Shown: piece after piece, positions 34,425-46,200 of the stretch
How the letters are laid out: the number at the start of each line of letters is the position of its first letter
How positions within the stretch are numbered: position 1 is the first letter of the stretch
Translations under genes and position numbers: made by a program
Notes under the pieces: generated by a model
Told to the model about the DNA's origin: nothing
The model's database searches: none
What the model saw: the letters and a program-made list of their open reading frames with translations, nothing else
Assembly (NCBI RefSeq): GCF_008831285.2
Contig: NC_045151.1
Location: 11,646,571-11,710,570 of the forward strand
Length of the DNA stretch: 64,000 nucleotides
DNA from: Nymphaea colorata
Taxonomy: Eukaryota > Streptophyta > Magnoliopsida > Nymphaeales > Nymphaeaceae
Reading direction: 5' to 3'

Positions 34425-34800
34425 TATGGTATGTAATAACCAAACCCATTCCTGGGCTCGGGCATCTGGTTCAGCGGATCCCAACTTATCCCTTAGTAGT
34501 TTCGGTTTTAACCCCAAAAATACTAGGAACTAGAGCAACCATCTATTTAATAACCCCTTTTATACGAGACTAATTGTAGAAGTGTTACGATCCACCTCCC
34601 TTAAGGTACATGTGTCCAAGTGTTGAACAATCTTTGATACCATTGTAACAATTAGACTCATTCTTGGGTTCGGTAGATTTCAACCTATCTTCTAGCAGTT
34701 TCGGCTCCAAACAACCATTTATTTGATAACCCCCTTTATAAGCCCTTGAAAATTCCTCACAATCTTCAATACAAGACTAAATTTTTGGAGTGTTACATGG
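34425..34800. repeat. Two-copy imperfect repeat, intergenic
   Basis: Copy 1 (about 34425-34595) and copy 2 (about 34640-34797) share the ordered blocks TGGGCTCGG/TGGGTTCGG, TAGTAGTTTCGG/TAGCAGTTTCGG, AACCATCTATTTAATAACC/AACCATTTATTTGATAACC, ACAAGACTAA/ACGAGACTAA and AAGTGTTAC/GAGTGTTAC. These may be remnants of LTRs or a MITE pair, and no borders are clear. Confidence 0.65.
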
Positions 34801-36614
34801 TATATGAGACATTCCACAAGTTGTCTAAATTAAGTTGCCCTTTCAATGTTGTTCATATTTTTTTTATGGTTTAAATGAATTAACTATATGAAATTGTGCA
34901 TGTATTCCCATGTTAGTTGATATGATAGTATATGACGCTTCATACGTGCTTGATTATGTTGAAACTAACTATATATCCAAACCATGTATTTTAGCTAATA
35001 GTTGTTTTTTGGTAAGTGAATATAAGCTAAAATATGATTTTAGATCTAAATTAACAATAACGTTTTCAATTCTGTAATCTTGATATGCATGTGCAAAATA
35101 TTTGTGGGCATGCTTTGATCTGGATTAGCATTCAATTACTCTTTGCATTGGGATTTAAATTTCAATTACTTTGTCATTTGAACATGAGTTTCATTTATTC
35201 AACTACTTGATTTAGATTTTAAAAGAAGTTTCTCTAATTCATCCAGTTTAAAATTTCTGCAAGACATGGTTCTCGTATTAATCTAAACAAAAAACTAAGC
35301 CGCACAAAGTGAAAACGAAGGTCTTAGTTGATATTCAAAGAAATGAAACCTGGTTTACATTTTGGAAACTCTCAAAATTATGCTTCTGTATAATTCAGTT
35401 TTGTGGAAAACCTAATTTAAAGAATCATGAGTGGTGGCCAGAAGGTGTTTCCGTGTTGGTTGGAACTAGTTTTAATTTCCATTTAAATTTATCTGGAAAG
35501 ACTACTAATTAAATATCAAGGAATCGATTTTCCATGGAGTCGTTTCATTCCGTAATCCTCTTGAAATGTATAATTCCTTCTCAAGGCATTGATTGGAGTT
35601 AAGTTGGTTTATTTTTCATTGGGAAACTATTAACGGAAGTTTTGTTAATAATTAACGTTCAAATTATCTAACATATGTAGAGATGTTGGGCTAATTTAAA
35701 TTTTATCAGAGATCCAATTTTCAAATAAAGATAAGGCATATTCAACTTAAAAAAAAAATCAGAAAGTCCATGGAAAAAATTGTTTATCAATATAAAAAAG
35801 GAGGCTTAACCAGTCTTGGGAACTCGAATTCCATTGACCGAATTGGTACCACTAACTCAAACCCTCATTAGAATCCAAATAAAATTATGTAACTGAAAAA
35901 AACAAACACACACACACATACACACAAAATTCAGCTCGGCTCAAGTGGCTGAGCTCGAGCTTGGTCGGCTTGATCTTAGAGAGCTTGAACTTGGCTTTGG
36001 CTAAAGTCAAGTCAAGGTTCGGCGGGAACTTAGCCGAGCTGTGCATAAAAGGTTATCTTTTATTATAAAATGAGAAACGGATGGGTTGCCAGCCTCAACG
36101 AAAACCATTATGCTAACTTTTTACTTGTGATAAGAAGGGGAGGTATTTTTTTTCTTATTTTTGCTTCACGAGCTTAGTCGAGTTAAACTGAGTCAAACCT
36201 CTTTAGCTCAAGCTCGAATCATTAAATTAAAAGAGTTTATGGGTATAACCCAGACTTAGGTCAAGGAAACAATCCTGACCAACATAAACTTTTCTAAAAC
36301 ATCTTAACATTTTTTAATTACTAATTTAATTTGTACAAAAGATGTTTTACATTCCATTAGCTTTCATATAAAATGTTAATTTTTTGTACTACCAAACCAC
36401 TAATTTTTTATGATTGACAAAACACATCTAAACCTGATCGACTTAATATTCAAGGAATTGCTATATTTTATAGCACGTGTATCATGGATAAAATCCAGAC
36501 CCCTTAAAATTTATTGTTCAAGTACTTTTTCCAAAACTAACCTTGTAGATATGACCTTAAGGATGATTTCATGGAAAACATTTATTATGTTAAGCATGGG
36601 TGCTTATATTTTGT
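34801..36614. other. Intergenic region downstream of RLK1
   Basis: This contains the presumed RLK1 3' UTR and terminator, which I cannot place, and a GAGCTCG-rich repeat remnant (35925-36235). It is otherwise AT-rich unassigned DNA. No gene was seen. Confidence 0.55.
35925..36235. repeat. GAGCTCG/CTCGAGC-rich repeat remnant downstream of RLK1
   Basis: The left part carries CAGCTCGGCTCAAG and GAGCTCGAGCTTGG, and the right part carries the complement type (GAGCTTAGTCGAG, CTCAAGCTCGAATC). Composition and symmetry suggest an old hAT-type element related to the one at 52432-53447. Ends and duplication are not resolvable. Confidence 0.45.
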
Positions 36615-39341
36615 TTAAAATATTTTTTTAATAAACTGCCAATCAGTAAGGTATGCAGGCTTTGATGTTGCAGCGCTCACTTTTATGTCACCTGACAACA
36701 TGGCAATGACACGAGACATGCGTGGACGTAGTGATGGTGATGCTTGTGTGCACAAAAGAGCAACTCTAATAACTCTGAGAGCTTCTTCTTCATCATATTC
36801 ATTTAGAGTAGGATCCACCAATTTCAAGTGGCTGTTGTTCTCATGCAAAAGCCAAGCCTGTGAAATTGTAAAAAAATACAAGGAATATGCTAAATAGTAA
36901 GTGCTAAATCATGGTACTCTCCATTTGTCAATTTAATTTCTTGGACAAATTAAAGGAGTCATTATTTTCAAAAAAAAAAAAAGACAGATTAGAAAAGATC
37001 TCATGAAAAGGAAGGAAGAGCCAAGAGAGTGTTTTATAGGAGAAACAACAGAAAAGATTTTTAGGTGGTCCTCACCCATTCCAGAAGATATATCTCCTTT
37101 TGGTCTAAGGTATTGTCTGCGTTAGGCCTTCCACTAATAATCTCAAGAGCGAGAACCCCAAATCCAAAGACGTCAGCCTTTTCTGTTAAATGTCCTCGCA
37201 TTGCATATTCTGGTGCAAGATATCCACTGCAACAGTTTCCAGAAGTATAAAGATGAGCTAGGTGAAGGGAACTACCCTCAGAATTCCAGAGTTTGAGTTG
37301 AATATTACAGGGAGCAAAAAAGGGCTTACACTGTTCCAGCAACCCTGGTGCTAAGGTGTGATTTATCATCATCATAAAGCTTGGCCATACCAAAATCAGA
37401 AATTTTTGGATTAAGCTCCGCATCAAGTAGAATATTGCTTGCTTTGACATCCCTATGTACAATTTTTATTCTTGATCCTTCATGAAGATAAGCAAGCCCT
37501 CGAGCTGTTCCCAACAAGATGTGAAAGCGAGCAGACCAATTCAAATTCGGTCCCTTGTTTCCTTCGAGAAAAAGCACAGAATTGGTGTGAGAAAACATTT
37601 AAATAGCAAGCTAGTAAGCCTCTTGATTGATCATTTCAAATTAAGAATATTCCATCGGTAAACCATATAAACAGAGATCGGAATGATCAGCTTTCAAAGT
37701 GGTTGTACCTTTCATAATCACACTAAGCATGCTTAAAGTTGATCCCTCCAATCAATGGGTTTATGTTTGTCGAATTTTGCCAAATTTTCTTAGTTTTCAA
37801 ATGTTAAATTGCTGCAGAAACAGAGAGTATTTCAATGACAAGAAAGGTGTCATTGACCATGCTATCCATGTTCATCAGTTACATATATGCATATGTCCAT
37901 GCATGCATGATAGCTGGTCAATGAAATCACTTGCATAGATACAATCCTCCCTAGACAAACTTACCATATTCTCCAATACAGGTTCACAAAAATCAACAGC
38001 ATTAGGCATAAAGATGTCCCAAACTATATGAAACACATACCAAAGAGACTTTGATCAAGGCTTTTGTTTTCCAGATACTCATAGACTAGGAGACGTTTAT
38101 CTCCCTCAAGGCAACATCCATGCAACTTCACAAGATTTCGATGTTCCACTGCAGAAATGGTTGCAATCTCCGTGAGGAACTGACTCTTCCCTTGAAGTGA
38201 TGCTGCTGAGAGTTGCTTCACAGCAACATACCTCCCATCTGAAAGTGTGCCCTGTGCAGCAGAGTAGCTAAAAGATTTGGTACTTAGGATTGATAAGGCC
38301 ATCAAAAAGCACATGCATTTATCAGGCATAATTGTATGGTACAGATATCCCTTTCTTTCATCTTCTCAAAGTAAGTTTCCTTTTTCAGATTAATGCATAA
38401 ATTAACTTACTGGTTTTATCAACATTAAATTCTCAAACGAAAGTTCGAAACATGTGGATGACAATGATAGCTTCTCAAACATCCATTCTGGCATTGAGTG
38501 GGGCAGAATCTGGTGTCATGGAGCAGGTAGCACCGTAGCAGTAACCAACATATTGGTAGAGACAAACAAATGTTCTGACTGACCAGGCCCTCTATCTCTT
38601 TCAGTGCCACAATGCAAGTGAGAAAAGAAGCAGATGACATGAATATATGTGCATCACTGTCACAAAAAACGCGTCCTGTTGGAAAAAAAAGCGTATAATA
38701 CGCCAAAACAGAGTCAGCCATATTAAACGTGAAAAAAACGCGTCTTTTCAAAAAAAAAAGCCAGAAAATAAAAAAAGCTAGAAAAAAAACGCGTATTATA
38801 CGCGGTTTTTTGCATTTTTTTATATTTTTTATGATTTTTTATTTTTTGTAATTTTTGGGATTTATTAAATTTTCAAAAAATTTGCCGAGATTTTCTCATT
38901 TTATTCCCAAGATATACAACTTTGCCATATTATACCCAAGAAATTCCTCGTATAATACCCATACATGTTTTTTGTGACAATGATGTGCATATAGACAATA
39001 CTAGAACTGTATCATGTTGCGGCGGATGACCAAAGAGGCCTTCATTTTTCTGTTTCTGTCAGTTCCAGTAAACATTGAATTTGGTGTAAGGAGGGAAATA
39101 AATGAGAGGTTACGAACATACAAACCAAGATTGCAATGTAACGACTATAGGGTAGCTTCTACTAAGATGCTTATGCATCCTTATGCAACTTTTCAAGCAT
39201 ATAAGCTCGTGCACCTATGTACCTTATATACGGGCCCGTATCCTCCCTCTCCCAACTTGTTTGCAGCATCGAAGTGATTTGTTGCAACCTGTAGTTCAGC
39301 ATAGCTAAACATATTTGGTTGAACACCTGTTCCTGCGAGCT
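36615..39341 (-). CDS. RLK1 cytoplasmic kinase exons 20-24
   Basis: The catalytic signatures are all present. The glycine loop [10 protein letters not shown] is in exon 20. VAVKQL with the ATP-anchoring lysine and the helix C glutamate in [11 protein letters not shown] are in exon 21. HRDVKASN (an RD-type kinase) and [10 protein letters not shown] are in exon 22. [20 protein letters not shown] is in exon 23, and the RP-x-MSRVI segment of subdomain XI is in exon 24. The kinase therefore looks active. The frame ends with AYLTDWQF, four more residues and a TAA at 36615-36617. Family members usually carry a further Ser/Thr-rich tail of several tens of residues, and the similarity stops abruptly right after TDWQF. 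Intron 20 carries a Mutator-like insertion. Confidence 0.9.
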
Positions 39342-40180
39342 CTGTTTCCCAAGTGAGAAGTCAGATTACGCAACAGCCATACACCCTTAATCTTGTTATG
39401 TGAATCAGTACTATATGATGCATTAATCAGAGATTGAATTTTGGTACTCAAGCTGGAGCTCATCTTGCATAACTATCGAACTTTTATAGCATGCACCAGT
39501 TCAGATTGATTATCCTTATTCCCCGCAAAAGATTCTATCCTCAGTCAAGTTTTCAATCATATTACCTGAATTTGCATTTTGTAGGAGAAGCCTCCTTTTC
39601 CTCTGTCGTAAAAGAAAAACTACCAGAAGGAAAGTAATTACAACCACAGCAGCAGCAACAGAAGTTCCAATGATAGCCCTCATTGCCTTTTTCTTTCTGA
39701 AGCACATGCCTGGTGGGCGATTGCAAACAGTTGGCATAAAATCTGCAGTTGATATGCCACCATCAACAATTGCCCAAAATGACCTTTTCTAGTATTTACT
39801 GAGCTTTCGAAATTTCCATAAATTACCTGGAGTAACACTAATTGCTGAAATAGATGGCCCATAAGTGCCGTCGGTAGGAACGCAACAGCTTCCCTTTCCA
39901 GCCCAGTAAAGGTGTATTTCAAGGAAGTTATTGGATACATTGGTTGTAAAATTCATTGAAACAGCTCTAAATGATACTCCACCTGCCTGCCTTCTTATGT
40001 CGAAATCTTTAAGCATCATCTTTCCCTTCAAACAATAGATTTCAAATAAGAAATCTACCTTAATTAAAGTAAATTTGAGTAACTTCTCACACAAATCCTA
40101 TACATATATACATATAGATGTACACGTACATCCATAAAATACATAGATACCTATATACACAGTCTCTGTATCTCTCGCTC

Positions 40181-40256
<76 letters not shown>

Positions 40257-43200
40257 CATGGTACATACTTGAATGTAAATATCAAAGACACGCCTTCCAA
40301 CACTTTGCCATGTAGGTGAATCTGGGAAAGCTGTTTCAGCAAATAGAAGGTTCACTGTGTAATTTCCATTTTCAAGGCCAAGTCCATAATATCGCAATGA
40401 AACTGGAGAGAGCCTTGCTGTTTGGAATAAGTTTGAATCTAATGTGTTGGCAAACTGTAATGAGGTGTTCTGTGTAAACTGAGGATTGACATTGTAAAGA
40501 AACATCCCATTGCTACTCACTGCCCATCTCTCTGTGTCGATCATATAATATGATGAAGCACGAAGGTCTTCATTTTCGCTATCAAACACTATGCCACCTG
40601 AAGAGGTAATCTGTGGACCACCACAGTTAATTGCAAATGAAGAATCTGCAAATTAGGCAGATGGCATTACATTTTATGTTAAGAGCATTAATGGTCCTCA
40701 AAAAAGAGCCACACGTTTCATAATCAGGTAAATCGTTGCCAAGCATTTCATGCTTTGAGCCTTTAAGAAAATGGTTAATAATTTCATTAATTTGTATTAT
40801 TGAACATAGTAAGAAACCAATTCCCCTATTAGTGAAGGAAAACACGTATTTGAGGCCAAAAGATAACTAAAGGGCTAAATCTGGTCCTGCAAAATAAATA
40901 GACAAGCATTGCTCTATGGGATTAAATAAACAAGAAATTATTATTCATTCTTTACAAAAGAACTGACACGAGACCACGTTCCTTCTCATTCCATTGCATG
41001 ACCAAAGCAAATTTGTAAGGATTAAATGGAAGTAAAAAAGATGACATAATCTTAACAAAGAAATCAAGATGAGTAAGGTCTACAGAGATGTAGGAAGCCT
41101 ATTGAGAAGATTGGCCTGATATGAGAACAGTTGATCTATGAATGCTTTTTTCACTTTTATATCCATTCTATTAATATGTATATTTGAGTCCTCCTATTCA
41201 GAAAAGTGAGTTTCTAATAAGAGTGAGAAGTCCATTGTTGTAACATGATTCCAAACCAAACAATCCCAATGGCGAAGAGTACTGGCCTTTATAATTATAT
41301 TTGTGATAAGGAAACATGAAGGCATATTGAGAGTGCTGATGCTTTTGACAATTGGATGTTAAACAAAAAATATTACAGTCTCTACATATAAGATTGGTCA
41401 CCTGTTACACAATGAGCATAACCTTATAATTATGATAAACTCAATTCCTGATCATCCATACTGTTTACAAAGCATATCACTTTAGCATTAATGTTAACCA
41501 TCATACAGTTAGTAAGAAAATGGCTTTCTCATAAATTCTGCCAGTTACTGACTTTGCTTCAGTTGTTTGACATTCATGTCATACATAAGATTGGCATGTT
41601 CTAATTAAGCATGTATCAGATTCTTTTGCCTCACATTTCATGAAATGCTAAAATTAACGAAGCTCTTTCCACATTTCAAACAATCAGATATGGCTGATGT
41701 ACTAATGCTGCTGTTATGCTGCCACTGATACTACTAATAATGCATCCATTAAGATGCCAAAAAATTTTTAATGGAACTGCTTGTGACTGTTTTATGAAAG
41801 AAAATTGACTAGATAATGTCCATGAGCAAAATAGAAAACTCACAAGTAGGAGAATTTTGACTACATGGGAAGCCCCGTTGAAGACACTTCAGTCCAGCAG
41901 TCAAACGACTCAAACCACTGTATCCACAACATATGTAATCCGATGACATCATTTTAATATGATATGACTCATTAAGAAAACAAATATGAATTAATCAGGG
42001 TTACAATTGACATCGATCATGCTACTGCTCAAACAGCCATAAAAACCAGTTGTATCTATAGCCCACCTGTTGTCAGACCTATCAATGTCGAAGGAGTTTC
42101 CAACCAAATTACTGCATAAAAAGGAGGAACCATTATCGAAATGTAAGAATTTAAATTGGTAAACATATATGAGATAATTCAAGAAAATGTCGATCCATTA
42201 AACTTAATGATGTCATACATTTGCAAATTTGTTTCACCCGCCCAAGAAGGAATGGTTCCTGATAAATTGTTGTATGACAAGTCTCTGTAAGCACAAGAAA
42301 TTGAAGCATATTTTTAAGAAGCCAATGCATGATTAAAATATACTTACCAATTTTCAAGAAAAATGGGTCATGTGCAGTATGATATTTCAGGTGCACAACA
42401 TAATATTGCCTTAGAATGATAGTTAAGCATTTCAAAGTTTGAAAAGGTAACAAAAACAGTAGTAATTGATGAATGGTCAATAGGGAGAATCTTTTTCCCA
42501 ACTTTTCTTTCCCTGTTGTATTTTTTTACTTGCATCTGCAGACAAAACAACAAAGGCCATTATTGGAGCCCTGAAATTGTGAAAGCAACAGTTTAGAACA
42601 ACCTCATATTTTGAATCCTGTTTAGTTTATACTGCAGCAGCAATGTGTTCTAACTTGTTGTTGGTATCAAATGTGAATTCTACAGTCTAACAACATGAGG
42701 AAATGTGGAGAACCTGTCAGATTTTTGTTCAGCTTTGTTGTCTTACAATTACTCCTTAAAAAATTGGACTTTGTTGAAATTAGTGCAATGAGATAAAGCC
42801 ATAAGATATGCAAATCAGATGTAAAAGGCAACCTTGTAATGGACATTTTTGTCTATGGAGCAGGAGAACATCCAAGCAAACTGTGCATAATGGATCAAAA
42901 GAGAAATTTATGTCCATCTTGCTGAGTTCATTCATTAAAAGAGCTATATCAAGATTTAAATCCTTTGATTCTTTTTCAATATTAGTAATATTCCCTCTAT
43001 ATCAAGACTCAAGTTATTAATAATGTCAATTATCCTTTGAAACGGTAATAATATGATCAATGGAGTGTCAATAAAAATTAGTTTGGCTTGTTCAATATGC
43101 ACTATTAAGTTTTATATATCTGGAAGTTCATATTAGATCCACATTTTCATTCTATTCTTGAGCATATAATTCAAATCTGTGGATGACAAAGGCACATGCT

Positions 43201-46200
43201 TTTCTGAAGTCCTGCACTCAGATGGAAACTTGCTCTCCATGTATTGGGGAGGCATGATGTTCAAATTTATGGATCTGCAAACCCCAAAGGCATATTTTGT
43301 AATTCAGCTAAATTTTTTACCCCGTAAAAGGGGGAGATTAACGATCATTCCTACTTTTTTTGTTGGAAATGAAACCTTACACCAAATCATTGTGTCGCTC
43401 ATAGCCATCCATTCAGGATGGAATTGAAATATGTGCTTAGAGAATGACATTGCCTTGGCAATTCCATCTGTAAGGTAATGATTTGCCAACAGAAGTGCTC
43501 CCAAACATCAGAAGGCATTATGCATGAAGTTACCAGGTTAAATAATTATTTATATGTCAAAGTTCTGAAATAAAATTTCCAGCAAACCGGAGCCAGAACC
43601 AGAAAGAACTGCAGAGACATTATATGCACAAACAATGGACCGGAAAGGAATTTGTTTGTTTTTCGAGATATATAACGTAGCTTTTGGTCCAAAGTCTGAA
43701 GTTCTTTCATAATAGGAGGGCTCAACATTCTCCTTTAATTTATAATTTTCTCTCATTTTTTCCCCTTAAAATTTAAATATACCTCTTCATGGGGAAAACA
43801 AACTCAGTGTAACCAGTTATGCATGCAAAATGGAAATTTCATAGACATCTGCACATACATATTCTGAAGCGTTGAACGTTTTGTGGAAGGGACTACACCG
43901 GACAAATGGTTGTTTCCAAGGTACCTGTTTACAAACCCCAATCGCATACAAGCAAGACTCACATGTAAATTCTTCAGTGGAAGAAAACTGAATATAAACA
44001 GTCAAATAAGTAGATTTCGAAACTTGCTTACAAGTAGGAAAGTTTATTCATATTGAAGAGAGAGCTTGGAATTTGACCGGTCAGGTTATTGAAACTGAGG
44101 TCCCTGCGCAAGCCAAGAGAAAGCACGTTATATTCTATAAATTACCACTTCAAAATTCTTATTCCGTCTGCCATCACATTTAATGACAAAAGAACTCTAG
44201 GATGCAACTATAGAAGCCACTAGAAAATTAAGACTTACTAAGCGCAATGCAACATCACTTATTTTTACAGAATGTTCAAGTAACCAAGAGAGCCCATGCA
44301 ATAGGAGTAAATAGTACCCTATTATACTTCGAAGAGTACTTGTCCACATGTTTGAAAGTTGATATAGGGAATATTATGAGATTCAATTTGATGGTTACAT
44401 GCAGGGAGATGGGTTCCTCTAGAGTGCCTTTGCTAGGGGAGAATTTCACTATGTAACCATGACAAGGGACAGGCTTGTGCCTTTTCTAATCATTTCTTAG
44501 ACCAGTGACAACTCAAACATATCACAGAGAAGAGCGAGCGAGCGAGAGAGAGAACCACATAAAGGTTGTGGTAAGCCAAAATCGATGAATGGTGGAACTC
44601 TAGGTGGCAGGTGGTCCTTGCGCTGTCCATTTCTGCTGCTATGATGGTCTGTTGCTTCCTCTCATTCATCCTCTTCTCATGTGAGTTTTCGCGGTTCCAA
44701 TCGTTTGGCGTCGTCTTCCCCATTTCTATCTACGTTGGTTGGCGACGGTCACCACCGTCTTGGTCTTTACTACTCCGGGTCTTACTTCTTCTGGGGTTTC
44801 TCATGCTGCGTTTGACATCTTGCTTGCTTCCCCTCTTTTCTTCTTGCAACTCCACCCTGATGCCTCCATCCATCACGCTGTTGCTCGTCGCTCTACTTGC
44901 CGATGTCACTTGCCCTTTCCCGTGAGGGATTTTTGCTGCTTGGGTTCAGAGTCATCTTTGTGCTGCCACTGGTTTTTCTACAAGGATTTTTAGTTGCCGG
45001 CCCGATGGTTCGTCTCCTCTTCTGGCTGTCTCCAGCACATTAGTTTTCACCGCTGCTACATTACCATAGGTTTGTCTTTCACTGGCACCGCTGGGTCTTC
45101 CTCCAATGTTGGGTCTTTCGTCACATGTGCAACTGGCGTCCTTGCCCTGCCGCCACTCCTGTCGTCACCTGGTTTCTTCTCCTGCTGCCATCATTTCCCT
45201 TGTGTGGCTTGCTTGCCTCTTGGTCGCTTCTGCTGCCAGTGCAACCACTGTCGATCCTTTTCTGCAGTCCCTCGTCTCTGCTCGTTTCGGTCCCTTTGTT
45301 CTGCTCGTGGTTATTGTTGTTCCATGGCCCTTGCTTCTTGGGTCTTGGGTTCTTCCTTTGCCATTGCTAGTTTTTTTTTTTTTTCTTATTTTCTGCTGAT
45401 TCCAAGTATGATTTCAGGCCTCGTGTAAGGTACGGCTGCCCTCGTCTGCGTTCGAGCATGTGTTGCTCTTTCTTTTCTTTTTTCATCTACAGTCTTCTTA
45501 TCTGTTTTTTCTTTCCTTTCCTTTAAATCTTTCTTTTTTTTCCCTTTCCTCCATCTAAACTGGTCGTAATGATGTTGCCCTCCACTATGGACTCTTAAAT
45601 CAACTTTGCCTCATTGAATGATATGCTGCTTCAGTCTTTCTCATGCTCATGGCCTTTGCTGATCCATATGCAGTGTTTGCTTTATTCCAACCCATGTGTG
45701 AAGTGTCTTTTGGACTCATATATGGCGCGGTTAATGTTCTTACGGTGTTTAATGTCCCAATATGATGTTGCCGTTTGAAACAAAGGCCTACCTCGTTCAC
45801 ACTACTCATGATGATATTGCCTTTTTAAATAAAGGTTTAGCCAGTTCACTGCATTCATGTTGCTTCATGAGAGGGACTTTTCTACTCATGGCCAAGGTTC
45901 TTCTACTAATTTTTGGACCTTTGTGCTATTGGTTTTTCAATAGTTGGTTTAATTTTTTTATTTTGCAGTGTTGTGTTTTCAGTAATATTGTGAGTGTGTA
46001 ATAATGTTGAAACAAAATGCTCTCTCTCTCTCTCGTTTCAGCTGTTGTCTCTACTAACGGCCAACATGGCCAGTCTCTTCCTTGTCACCGTGGACTTCGT
46101 TCAAGGCTGCCCGTCGTCTCCCCTCCTTTTTAATCGAATCGCCGAAGGTTTGGCAGTGCTGGTCTGCTGATCTAATGCCAATGCTCAAGGATGGTTGGTA

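Noticed and set aside
44994-45428. 144-residue open frame rich in Cys, Ser and Leu
   Set aside because: It lies in C/T-rich low-complexity DNA inside an intron, overlaps two other open frames, has no domain, and is absent from the paralog.
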